Assembly (NCBI GenBank): GCA_963383645.1
Contig: OY726567.1
Span: 68,699,575 to 68,763,574 of the forward strand
DNA length: 64,000 nt
Reading direction: 5' to 3'
DNA from: Muscardinus avellanarius
Taxonomy: Eukaryota; Chordata; Mammalia; Rodentia; Gliridae
Shown here one piece after another: positions 12,013 to 22,987 of this stretch. The position numbers and the translations under genes were made by a program. The number at the start of each line of letters is the position of its first letter. Position 1 is the first letter of the stretch. The notes under the pieces are model-generated. The model did not search any database. It was given only the letters and a program-made list of their open reading frames with translations, and was not told where the DNA came from.

Positions 12013-13069
12013 CAAAAATTTATTAGGCTTAACAAACCCAGAAAAGTTACAAGTATGTATTGTTTGTTTAAATAGAATAACTTATATGTTCATCACTTCA
12101 TCATCTCTACAGAACTTTTCAAAAGATGAATATCTTCTAAAAGTTTTCTATTTATATCGATAAATGTGTTTGTTTCAGAAATATGTATTACATATATATG
12201 TGTGTATAGTGAAGTTTAATGATTGAGATATTAAATCAATGTCATTAATTAAATTAATGTCACTTGCACATTAACTTCTCAATTTTAAAACGTTTGTACT
12301 TTAATCAAAATGTTTTCTAATATATATTCAATGCATGGTTCATTATTGTCTGTTTCATAGTCTCCTTTTTAAATCAAAAGATGATTGTCACAGTAACATT
12401 TTTCTTAGAAATAATGAGGCAAATATTACAAGTAGATATAAATAAACAGAATATGGAATTTCTTAATGATCTTTTGATAAAAAATATTTTGATAGGATAC
12501 GAGAATTATCCAAATCAAGATGTTGAAGCATAACATTCATCTTTACGAACATCAGAATCAGGACTACAATAGTCATCTAACCTGCAATTGTGCAACAATG
12601 TTATCATAGAATCAGTATAATATGAAGTTAAAAATTAAGCAAAATATTTGTAACTACAAAGTTATCATTTTGTAATATGAATACCCAATTTTCATCTTAG
12701 GCTAAATTAAGTAATTATTAGAATTGATATAAAATTTTAATATTCTTTCTAGATAGTAATACAGATATCAGAATTTTGCACTATGATTTCAACATATCAA
12801 TTTCAATTTAATTTTAAGTTTCAAATAACACAATTAAAAATACAAAGCCACCAAAATAAATGGTGGTTTTTAGAATGAAAAAGAAAAAATAATTTAATGA
12901 ATAAGGCAACATAGCACACCTTGTTACTGGATGTGAAATCCCACTGCTGCAAATAATTCAATGTTTTCCTAATTATTCTTTACATTAAATAAAAATTTAT
13001 ACTAATTCCAAAAGGGAAGTTTTAAAACATCCCTTCTTTTTAAATTCACACACTCTGGAACTCAAATCA
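12013..13069. other. AT-rich upstream flank of V1R copy 1
   Basis: No gene recognised. Matches unit 2 to about 12,480 and unit 0 from about 12,630. It is the region where upstream noncoding exons or the promoter of the minus-strand V1R would be expected; no defined element could be placed. Confidence 0.4.
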
Positions 13070-13297
13070 TGAAAGAAAATGGAGAACATTTTCAGAAACC
13101 ATATATCTGACAAGGGATTAAATTTAAAAACATAAAAATCTTCTACAACTAAAAAAAATTCAATGCCCAAATTAAAACATTGATACAAGAACAATATATG
13201 CTTTCTCCCCCCAAAAAAGATAAATGGCTAAATAATACAGAAACAGATGCTTAATATCACTACTCATTATAAAAATTAAAATCAAAATAAGAAAACA

Positions 13298-13498
13298 AGC
13301 CAGGCATGGTGGCGCACACTTGTAATCCCCGCGCTTGGGAGGCGGAGACAGGAGGTTCGCGCAGGTTTAGAGCCAGCTGCTCTGGCTTAAGAGACCCTGT
13401 TTCCAGATTTTAAAAAGTATAAAAATAGGTCTGGGAGTGTAGCCCGGAGGTAGAATGGTTTCCAGGAATCCCAGTACCACCAAAAAATAATAATAAAT
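13298..13498 (+). repeat. Young-type B1-ID SINE with TSD
   Basis: gccaggcatggtggcgcaca to aatcccagtaccacc; aataagaaaaca flanks it on both sides. Confidence 0.9.
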
Positions 13499-13689
13499 AA
13501 GAAAACAATATTATACCATACCCAGTAGGATGGATACTACCCACAATAAGCAAATAAAAACAAAACCAGAAAATAACAGGTACTGGACAAAACAAGGCAG
13601 TGTGATTATCAGCTTATCCAGAGTCCATAAACACAGTATGAAGTTTCTTTGACAAAATGAAAAATCAAATCACCATGTCATTCAACAGT

Positions 13690-14600
13690 TCCACTTCTTT
13701 TTTAAAATTTTTCATTGGTGCATTGTAGTCATACATCTTAATGGAGTACAAGATGGTAGAGGCATACATGCACACATCACCCAATTAGCTCTTACCCAAT
13801 TCCCACGCCATTCTCTCCCCCCACTCCCTCCTTTTCATGTTTGGCTTAGTGATTTACTTTAATATGTTTGTGAATGTACATAATGTATCTTAGGGAATTT
13901 CCCTCTTCCGCCTCCCATCTCTCTCAGTTAAGTCACCTTATTTGCTCATCTATAGTATATTCTTCATCTAGAGTTCCTCCTATGACCCATTTTCTCTCTA
14001 GCTTCCTTCAGCATATTAAGGAGAACATCTGATTTGTTCTTTTTTGTGACTAATCTCACTTAGCATAATGTTCTCCAGTTCTATCCATTTCCCTATAAAT
14101 GATGTAATTGTGTTTTTCATATGGCTGAGTAAAATTCCATTGTGTACATATGCCATAGTTTTATAATACATTCATGTGTTGATGGACATCTTGGCTGCTT
14201 TCATTGTTTGGCAATTGTGAATTGTGCAACTATGAACGCAGATATGCATGCATTAGTTTGGTAGTTTGGTTAAATAGATAAATCACAAAGAAGAAATTCA
14301 AATGGCCAATAAATGCATGAAAAAATGCTCAAAGTCATTAGCAATAAGAGAGATGCAAATCAAAACTACCCTGAGATTCTACCTAACTCCAACTAGAATG
14401 CCAATCATTCAAAACACAAACAACAAATGCTGGCGAGGATGTGGAGAAGTGAGAACTCTAATACATTGCTGGTGGGATTGCAAATTAGTGCAACCACTTT
14501 GGAAAACAGTATGGAGGATCCTAAGAAGAATGTAAACAAACTTACCATTTGAGCTAGCAATACCACTTCTGGGTATCTACCCCAAACAATGGAAACAAAT
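13690..14600 (-). mobile_element. Younger L1 insertion with 5' inversion (twin priming)
   Basis: 13,690-14,275 is the L1 3' UTR and ORF2 end on the minus strand. 14,281-14,595 is the directly preceding ORF2 part ([19 protein letters not shown]) on the plus strand. Outer flanks ttccacttctt (about 13,689) and tttcacttctt (about 14,600) are a likely TSD. Confidence 0.8.
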
Positions 14601-14845
14601 TTCACTTCTTGACATATAACCAAGGGAATTGACAGTAAGCCTTTAAAGAGATAAATTTATAAATCTATCTCATAGCAGTATTATTCATAATAACCAAAAG
14701 TGAAAACAAATGTCTATCAAATGATGAATGCATAAGCAAAATGGAGTCTTTCCATAGAATGAAATATTGTTCAGACATAAAAGAGAGGAATTTTGATACA
14801 TCTATACCATGGTGAAACCTGAGGACATTGTATTAGTGCAACAAA

Positions 14846-15064
14846 AAATCATGAATACTTTTTTTTTGTGTGTGGTACTGGGGTTCCTGGAAGCCCTTCT
14901 ACCGCCAGGCTACACTCCCAGACCTATTTTTTATATTTTTATTTGGAAACAGGGTCTCTTAAGCCAGCGCAGCTGGCTTCGAACCTGCACGATCCTCCTG
15001 TCTCCGCCTCCCAAGCACGGGGATTACAAGCGTGCGCCACCACGCCCGGCAATCATGAATACTT
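14846..15064 (-). repeat. Young-type B1-ID SINE, antisense, perfect TSD
   Basis: tgtggtactggggttcctgg to ccaccacgcccggc; aatcatgaatactt is repeated exactly on both sides. Confidence 0.93.
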
Positions 15065-15663
15065 ATAATTTCACATATATGAAGTATCTAGGGTGAATAA
15101 ACCCTGGATACTGAAATTATAAGAATGGCTGCCAAAAGCTGGTGAAAGGTAAAATGGGGAGTTGTTTAATGGGGACAGAATTTTATTTCTGTAATGAAAA
15201 AGTTTTGGGACTTATTTGCAGAACAGAATAAATATTCTTCCCACCATTGAACTCACAGTTTAAAATGGCTGAGGTAATCAGTTCTGTGTTATTTGAATTT
15301 CACCACAACTTCAAATGTAACAATGGCACTTCAATTAATAAATGAGGGTGCTTGCTCTGTGGCATCAGTATAGAGTTAAAATGGTGAAAGCAAAATAAAA
15401 ATGATTTAGGCTTGGGCACAAAGATGGTGTCAAATTGAGAGCCAGAAATATAAACTTGGATATCTACCTGTAGGAAAAGAAAGGTATAAGTCCCAAAAGT
15501 AATGTGATAAGGTTTTGTGATTTGAGCTTTTGTGATTTGAGGTTCATTAAGTGACAGGGATGCCCGTCATGTGAGAGCTGTCAAGATGCTGCATCAATCA
15601 TAACAGAAGCAATGGAGAAAGACAATCATATTCACAGGTATTTTTCAGAAGTGGTTGGTACAC

Positions 15664-15853
15664 CGCCAGGCATGTTGGAGCAGGCCTATAATCTCAGTGC
15701 TTAGGACACTGACACAGGAGGACCACAATCTTGAGACCACACTCAAGACTCTCAGAAATTTAGTGAGATGCTTTTTCAAAACAAAATATAAGAAGGGACA
15801 GAGGTATAGCTTAGAAGTAGAATGCCACTGGTTTCAATTCCCAGTGCCATCAA
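15664..15853 (+). repeat. B1-ID SINE
   Basis: gccaggcatgttggagcagg to caattcccagtgccatc. Confidence 0.82.
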
Positions 15854-16721
15854 AAATAAAAGAGAGGTTGTTAGGACAAAACTATTAAACCACAAAAGTT
15901 ATCTCATGTGTCTTGCACATGACAGGTAAATCAGTATCAACACAAGGATATTTTAATGTAAAAAGATATAAAATAAAGTAAAAAAATCTATCTTCTCTCA
16001 AAATAGCAAAAAATAGAATACTATTGTGACTCTTTTTAGGTTACCTTTTATTTTTTATATTTTTGAAACAATGTTCTTTTGGCTCTTAATTTTCAAGTTT
16101 TCCTTAAGTTCTTTAATTTCAAAATTGATAACCACTGTATACTTCCCTTTGTAAAACAATAAAATTTATGAACAGCAATAACCCATTCAATTTGTTCCAA
16201 CCACTCAAACACAAATATAGATTAAAAAGTTCCCACAAAGGGCACATAAATTTGTGAGCAAGAGGAATGGAAAGAGTAAAGAATCTTTAACAGAGTTATG
16301 ACTAGATAAAAATGTTTAATTATAAAAATGCATAAAAGAAACATTTTAATTTTAAAACTAAAATTTTATCATTATCTTTGATAGCTAAAATATTTCAGGC
16401 CTTCCTTAAATTACTTCCTTCACTGTAGTGTAGAAATGTTTCCACTTCCCCAGATCACTATTGTTTGCCTGAAGAGCCACAAAAGTAGTCCTACTTAGGC
16501 CCTTAGCACAACATTAATCATATTTTACATAATGTCAAAAAATTTACAGTTTCTCCCTGAATTGAGAATCTCACACATACTGTGTATCTGTCCATCTTCT
16601 GTAGGGTTCATTGTAATTTCCATGTCTCTACATATGAAGAGACAGTATAAAGTCTTAAGAAGATAGATTAAACAACCAATAAGAAAAAATAATCTATAAC
16701 TGCATTGCAAAAAACAAGATT

Positions 16722-16779
16722 TAACTGGCAGTTTAGCTCAGTTGGTTAGATCATGGTGCTAATAATAAAATGCAAGATT
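16722..16779 (+). pseudogene. Retroposed 5' half of tRNA-Ile (AAT)
   Basis: 16,727 onward reads ggcagtttagctcagttggt, then tagatcatggtgctaataat. This matches the acceptor 5' strand, D arm and anticodon stem-loop of nuclear tRNA-Ile(AAT), and homology stops in or just after the anticodon loop. A short A-rich stretch follows. The 7-mer caagatt occurs at both edges (16,715-16,721 and 16,773-16,779), and the paralogous site in unit 2 (about 33,000-33,012) lacks the insert. It cannot be a functional tRNA because the 3' half is absent. Confidence 0.7.
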
Positions 16780-17020
16780 CACAACTATATCAACACTAGC
16801 ACTACTCCATTCTTGAGTATCTCACCACCAAATGAGATGTGCAAATAGAAACAAGGAGCAATAAAAACAGAGAGAATGTCTAACATCTCAAACCTTCTCT
16901 TAAGTTACAGTGAGTACAATATCCCATCATCTTGCCATGAATAAATTCATGACAGGAGCTTTCCAAGTTTAGGAAGTGACTCCCATAACTTTTCATTCTT
17001 CTGTGTTTTCCCATATAAAA

Positions 17021-17105
17021 TTTTAGGAGAGGGCCACACACTTCATCTGTAGTAAGTTGTGATTTTAGGACAGGGCCACACACAAAAATCTGTGGTGAGT
17101 TGTGA
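17021..17105. repeat. 42-bp direct tandem duplication
   Basis: ttttaggagagggccacaca (17,021) and ttttaggacagggccacaca (17,063) start two adjacent copies, each ending agttgtga. The same pair is present in unit 2 at about 33,225-33,312, so it predates the segmental duplication. Confidence 0.8.
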
Positions 17106-18107
17106 CCAAGGATTATGAAAATAGTGAACAAATACCTAGGTACAGCAGCAAACAATGACACAGCACACCTAGAGATAGAAGGAAAGAAAGGAAGTAGCAA
17201 AGAATGAAATGAGCAAGAGAGAATATGAATCATATCAGACTAAAAATAAAAATAGGGTGAGGTACAGTAATAGAAAATGAGAAACATCTAGTGTTATAAA
17301 TGTATTTTTTAACATGGAAAGCACAGAGACATGTTTACTGATTAAATTATATTTAAGGCCAATGGTATCTTCAATTTAGAGAATGACAAGTACATTATGA
17401 GGAACAATGGGGAGGGATAAACTAGAAAGAGAGAAGCTAAAATCTAGACTCCATAAAATTAAAATTCTTAGGCAAATATTTATGAGTCATCAATAACAAT
17501 GGGAAAACAATTGAGATTACTGTAGACCACAAGGTAGACGATAATATTTTTTCTAACACCATAGAAATGGGAAAGACCTCAAAGGATACTAATCATAACA
17601 GAATATTGATTAGGATTTGCTTCATTAACTGAAAAATACTGTCTCTAAGCCCTGCAGTCAAGAGAGCTGCAATAGCACTATTGGAAGCAAAATGGATTCA
17701 CAGAGAGGGAAATGTCTTCAAAGAGAGAAACTCCAAGAATACCCACTGCAGTGCTCCACATTCAGTGCTTCTCAGAGGAGCCCAGGCCTTGTCAGCTCTG
17801 AGCCTGGCACACCCCCTCCCAGGTTACTTCATGTCAGGATGACCTGTGAGGTTTCACTGCTGGACAGAATAAAAGCAGGACTGTGTCTTGGGGGCCATAA
17901 TGGGACCTAGAACACCCTCTTTTTCTTTCTAGAATCCTGGGTGCATCTCTTAAACTCCTTAGATTAAGAGTACAAACAGGAATAATTAGGAGTTGATGAT
18001 CAGCTTTCTCCATTTCCATTTTAATCAAAAATTAATTCCAGAGTCCTCACAAATTATGAGATGCTAAGAATAACATTGACTTCTCTCTCCCTTTATATTT
18101 ATTTATT

Positions 18108-18284
18108 TTTTGTGGTACTGGGGGTGGAACCCAGAGGCTTCCTACCTCCAGGATATACTCCCAGACCTATTTTGTATTTTATTTGCAAACAAGGTCTCAC
18201 TAAGTAGCTGAGGCTGGCTTCAAACCTGTGCAATCATCCTGTCTCAGCCTCCCAAGTACTGGGATTACAAGCATGAACCACCAT
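18108..18284 (-). repeat. B1-ID SINE, antisense
   Basis: tgtggtactgggggtggaac to gattacaagcatgaaccacc. Confidence 0.85.
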
Positions 18285-19172
18285 CCCTTTATATTTAAAG
18301 AGGGGAAAAATGCAAATTGTGACTAAAGCATTTCTTAACTGAGTAACCGAAAGAAATCTTCATTTCTACTCTCATACAGTTCAAATGTTCAGAAATAGGA
18401 AAGCAATTATCAATTTTATATATATAATTTTGGGGATAATGACTTTGAATTAAAAGAAGGTACATGAGAATTTAAGAAAAGGAGAAAATAGCAGTCAGCC
18501 CTCTGAAAGGCTGATGCAAAGAACCTTTGGCAAGTAGTGGGAGGAATTAGCTGTGTAGAGGATGGGACGTAAGGACAGAAAATAGCTCCCATTACATGTG
18601 AAAGCCTAGACAGTCACTTTCAAATCCAGAAATGGTGCCAGTTTCCTCTCTCCATCTCTGTCTTGATTCTGATTACCTGTGCCGGTGTTAAAGGAAAAGA
18701 TGCTCACCTGTGGGCCATGTGATTCCAGACTGCGAGTGCCACAGCGAAAAGTTAAGTCTGTCCTATGACTGGGAAGAGACACTGAGCCCTGACTTAAAAT
18801 TTACTATTCCCTGGTGTCACTAGATTTCAACTTTGAAATCAGCTCTAGATCTGTGACATCATCTACATGGGGAATTGAGTGTAATTTTTAATTACCTTTG
18901 CCCTAATTACCTGTCAATAAACACAATTACATTTTACATGAGAATATCCAAAGGATCAATTAGGAATTTAGGGGAAGAAAACTTCTGTGAGTCTTTGGAG
19001 TTCTCAGAATGTCAAGGGAGGGGGCATAGAAGGTACAAAATCCAATGCTAAGAAATAGCATTTACATGGCTTGGTCTGAGTTTCAACCAACACAAGGGCT
19101 TTTCTTAATACCTGACATTCTGAGAGATTGCACAGGTCTGAAGAGCACCAGCATTAACACACATGGAAAGCT

Positions 19173-19324
19173 GAACATGGCTTGTGAGGCTGAGGCAGGA
19201 GGATGGCAGGTTTGAAGGCAGCCCCAGAAACTTACCAAGACCTATTTCCAAATAAAATAAAATAAGGCTGGGAGTGTAGCTTGGAGGTAGAATCCCTTTG
19301 GGTTCAATCCTCAGCACCCCATCA
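19173..19324 (+). repeat. B1-ID SINE with deletion in the B1 half
   Basis: tgaacatggcttgtgaggct to caatcctcagcacccc. Lies at the left edge of the unit 2 insertion. Confidence 0.75.
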
Positions 19325-19479
19325 AAAAGTGGGGCATGAAAGAGGCCATGGATCTTATCCATCTCCCTTCCTTCAAGCAACATGTTTCAAAAGACTTTTT
19401 TGTCTTTTGCATGTAGCTAATATTCACACACTTTCAAGCATTAGAAAACTACACTGCATGCATATAAAACAAGAAAACT

Positions 19480-19664
19480 GCTGGGCGTGGTGGCGCACGC
19501 TTGTAATCCCCGCGCTTGGGAGGCAGAGACAGGAGGATCGCGCAGGTTCGAAGCCAGCCGTGCGTGCTGGCTTAGGAGACCCTGTTTCCAAATAAAAATG
19601 TAAAAATAGGTCTGGGAGTGTAGCCTGGCGGTAGAAGGGCTTCCAGGAACCCCAGTACCACCAA
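19480..19664 (+). repeat. Young-type B1-ID SINE
   Basis: gctgggcgtggtggcgcacg, gcaggttcgaagccagcc, to accccagtaccacc; near-consensus. Confidence 0.9.
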
Positions 19665-20779
19665 AAAGAAAACAAGAAAACAATCAATAGCTGCCTCCTA
19701 CATAAAGATATCATATACAAAGCTGTTCTGAGCTGTCTTACAAATGGATAATTGTGTATACATCATGCATTTTGAAGGTATAGACATAAGAATAGAAGTG
19801 TTGACTGTTGGAATATGTCTTTCTCAAGACAATGGCAAGCAGTTTTCCAAAATGATTACAAAAGTTTTCACTACTATATCAAAATCTGTGTTTATATTGC
19901 TTTATATGCTTAAAACTGATGGAAAGGACGGGCAAGCAGAGCTCTACTCATGATAGGAAATACAGGCAGGCTGAGAGCCATGGTTTTCACTAGCACTCTT
20001 GTCCAGACACAAGAAATACTGGGAATGGGGCTGAAGAGTATTTCCCATTCAGTTCTAAATGCTTTATACCTGTTGGCTGTGCCAGGGAAGGAGTGGATGA
20101 CTAATATCTTGGCCTTAATATAGAAAGGTAACGAGGTGACAACACAAAAAAATGTCATTGAAAGAAGATGTTTATTACTTTTCCTATGAGCAAAGGGCAA
20201 GTTATATCACACAGGTTTACTGGGGAAAGAACCAGGATTGGTCAGGAGGAAGAAGAATCAAGGGAAAATATATGCAATAGTTGTATTGTGTTTTTGAGGG
20301 AAAAGTGAATGGCAGATCAGGTGGAATAGCTTGGGATGTTCTAGTTTGAATGATGTTGGGAGAGTCTGAGATGTAGAGGCAATCTCTCGTAGTCTGATAC
20401 CTGTACCAGGTGTTCTAGGGCAAGGGATGGGCCCTGGTGAGTAGAGTCTCATTACACACACAATAAACTAACATGGGTCAGCCAAAGGGGAGATAGAAAT
20501 TAAGGTCATCTAGGCAGTCACAGGCCCAGAGAAAGAACAGAATTTTTTTCAGTAGACAATGTGTCAATGTGCTATGTATACCACACTTGCTTTTGTTATA
20601 CTTACTTTTATTATTTTGTTTTTGTTTACAAGTAAATCTGTCTATAATGGAGGCTTCATCATTTGTTTCTTATTTAAAAATATAATGTGTATTTGACTAT
20701 TTACCTAAATAAAAAATTTGTTAAATGTCATAAAATTTCTAGGGTTTCCATTATTTTTATCATTAGATAGTCTAAAAGA

Positions 20780-22912
20780 GAGATAAGGATGTCCATTATC
20801 ACCACTTCTCTTCAATATAGTACTAGAGACTCTAGCCAGAGCAATAAGGCAAGAAAATCAAAGGAGTACAAAAGGGAAAAGAAGGACTCAAACTTTCACT
20901 ATTTGCAGATGACATACTATATTTACAAAACCCAACAAACTCAATCAAAAGGCTTAAAGAACTGATCAACAAATTCAGCAAAGTATCTGGATACAAAATC
21001 AATCTTAAAAAATCAGAAGCTTTCCTGTACACCAACAATAAATCCACTGAAAAAGAAATTCAGAAAACACTTCCACTCAGGATCTCCCACAAAAAAATAA
21101 AATACTTAGGAATAAACTTAAACAAGGAGGTAAAAGATCTCTGCAAAGAAAATTATAAAACATTGAAAAAAGAAATCAAAGAAGATCTTAGAAGATGGAA
21201 AGATCCTCCATGTTCATGGATTTGCAGAATAAATGTCATTAAAATGGCCGTCCTTCCAAAACTGATCTACAGATTTAATTCAATGCCCATTAAACTACCA
21301 AGATCATTCCTCACAGACATAGAAAATCAGTCCGTAAATTTATCTGGAATAACAAAAAGCCCAGAATAGCCAAAGTAGTTCTCAGCAACAAAAAACCATG
21401 CAGGAGGAATTGCAATACCTGACTTTAAACTATACTACAAAGCCATTGTAATAAAAACAGCATGGTACTGGCACAAAAACAGATATATAGACCAATGGAG
21501 CAGACAGAAGACCCAGAAACAAGTCCACACACTTTCAGCCAATTGATTTTTGACAAAGGGGCCAAAAAACATACACTGTAAAAAAGATAGCCTATTCAAC
21601 AAATGGTGTTGGCAAAACTGGTTAACCATATGCAGAAAATTGGAAATTAATCCCACTTTCTCATCCTGTACGAGAGTCAATTCAAGATGGATCAAAGACT
21701 TGGAAATCAAACCAGAGACCTTGAAGCTCCTTGAAGTGGGCATAGGTCCAACACTGCAACACATAGGCACAGATAAACACTTTCTCAACAAGACCCCAAA
21801 GGCACAACAAACTAAAAGGCAAATCAGTACGTGGGATTGCATGAAACTGAAAGGCTTCTGTTCAGCAAAGGAAACTGTCAAGAACCTCAATCGAGAGCCA
21901 ACAGAATGGGAGAAGATTTTTGCCACCTACACCTCCAATGGAGGACTAATATCTAGAATATACAGAGAACTCAAGAAACTCAACACTAAGAAAACAAAGC
22001 ATCCTGTAACAAAATGGGCAAGCAAACTATTAAATAGATACTTTAGGAAAGAAGAAATTCAAATGGCCAATAAATGCATGAAAAAATGTTCAACATCATT
22101 GACAATCAGAGAGATGCAAATCAAAACTACCCTGAGATTCCACCTAACTCCAACTAGAATGGCGATCATAGACAAACAACAACAGATACTGGCAAGGATG
22201 TGGAGAAGTGGGAACTCTAAGATATTGTTGGTGGGATTGCAAATTAGTGCAACCACTTTGGAAAACAGTATGGAGAATCCTCAGAAGAATGGGAACAAAT
22301 CTACCATTTGATCCAGCAATACCACTTCTGGGTATCTACCCAAAAGATAGGAAACCAAACTAATGCATATGTGTTTATGTTCATATCTGCACAATTCACC
22401 ATAGCCAAACTATGGAACCAGCCAAGATGTCCATCAACAGATGGATTACAAAACTGTGGGATATGTACACAATGGAATTTTACTCACCCATAAAAAAAAC
22501 TCAATCACATCATTTTCAGGGAAATGGATGGAATTGGAGGACATTATACTGAGATTAGTCAGTCACAAAAAATAAGAAATCAGATGCTTTCCCTAATATA
22601 TGAGAGTTAGGGAGAAATGGGTCATAGGAGAAACTCTAGATGAAAAAGGAAATCCTAAAGAGGAGCAAATAAGACAACCTAAAGGAGGAGAAAGGAGGGG
22701 GGAAGAAGGAAATTCTCTAAAACACACAATGTACTTAAACATATCAAAGTCAACCACTAAGCCAAGCAAGGGAAGGAGGGATGGGGAGGGAATGGGGTGG
22801 GAATTGGGTAGGGGTTAAATCAGTGATGTGTACATGTCTGTACACACAAGTTTTTTACCCCAATATGATGTATGAATATAATGCACCAATACAAAATTAA
22901 AATAAAATTTCT
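20780..22912 (+). mobile_element. L1, 5'-truncated, ORF2 from the RT palm to the 3' end
   Basis: Begins within the reverse transcriptase near RQGCPL-equivalent sequence, includes the FADD active-site motif (about 20,905), and runs through the ORF2 C-terminal region (21,550-22,311 open for 253 codons) and a 3' UTR to an A-rich tail at 22,890-22,907. Frameshifts and stops separate the open stretches, so it is dead. taaaatttct at 20,731 and 22,903 is a weak candidate TSD. Confidence 0.9.
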
Positions 22913-22918
22913 GGCATG

Positions 22919-22987
22919 AAAAGAACTAAATTTGGGGAGGTAGAATTTACCCCAGTTCAATGCCCAGTATCCCCCCTAAAAAAATAA
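22919..22987 (+). repeat. Candidate left TSD plus SINE-tail fragment at the 5' end of the DPPA4 retrocopy
   Basis: aaaagaactaaatttg (22,919-22,934) matches 27,363-27,378 at 15 of 16 bases. Directly after it comes a 5'-truncated ID-like SINE tail (gaggtagaatttacccc through cccagta) with an A-rich end (aaaaaaataaatc), followed without a break by DPPA4 coding sequence. If the repeat is the TSD, the SINE tail lies inside the inserted cDNA. Confidence 0.5.

Larger units (their letters stand above)
13070..15330 (+). mobile_element. Old L1 3' portion split by three later insertions
   Basis: Starts near ggaactcaaatcatgaaaga and ends ttatttgaatttcaccacaa. It is interrupted by a SINE (13,298-13,484), a twin-primed younger L1 (13,690-14,600) and an antisense SINE (14,865-15,050), each with its own target-site duplication. 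Confidence 0.75.
15860..18107. other. Unique part of V1R unit 1, conserved in unit 2
   Basis: No gene. 16,330-17,950 aligns with 32,640-34,140. The best conserved block (17,660-17,920) contains ctcagaggagcccaggcctt and a plus-strand TATA-like cagaataaaagca at about 17,863 (34,041 in unit 2). A role in V1R control is possible but unproven. Confidence 0.4.
6191..18470. repeat. Tandem V1R duplication unit 1
   Basis: Period of about 12.3 kb, measured from 6,365 to 18,640, where the same module recurs (cacctgtgggc...gtgattcca, gactggga...gagacactgagccc). Contains the V1R at 10,826-11,740. The boundary is arbitrary because units are head to tail. Homology to unit 2 includes 7,005-7,740, 8,870-9,400, 9,590-9,900, 10,600-12,480 and 16,330-17,950. 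Confidence 0.8.

Noticed and set aside
16880..17233. 117-codon minus-strand frame, partly shared with unit 2 (33,214-33,423)
   Set aside because: Its similarity between units is DNA-level paralogy; the frame is shortened in unit 2 and includes the 42-bp tandem repeat. No protein family recognised.
21550..22311. 253-codon open frame as a possible host gene
   Set aside because: It is the C-terminal region of L1 ORF2, within a truncated L1 with stops and frameshifts on both sides.
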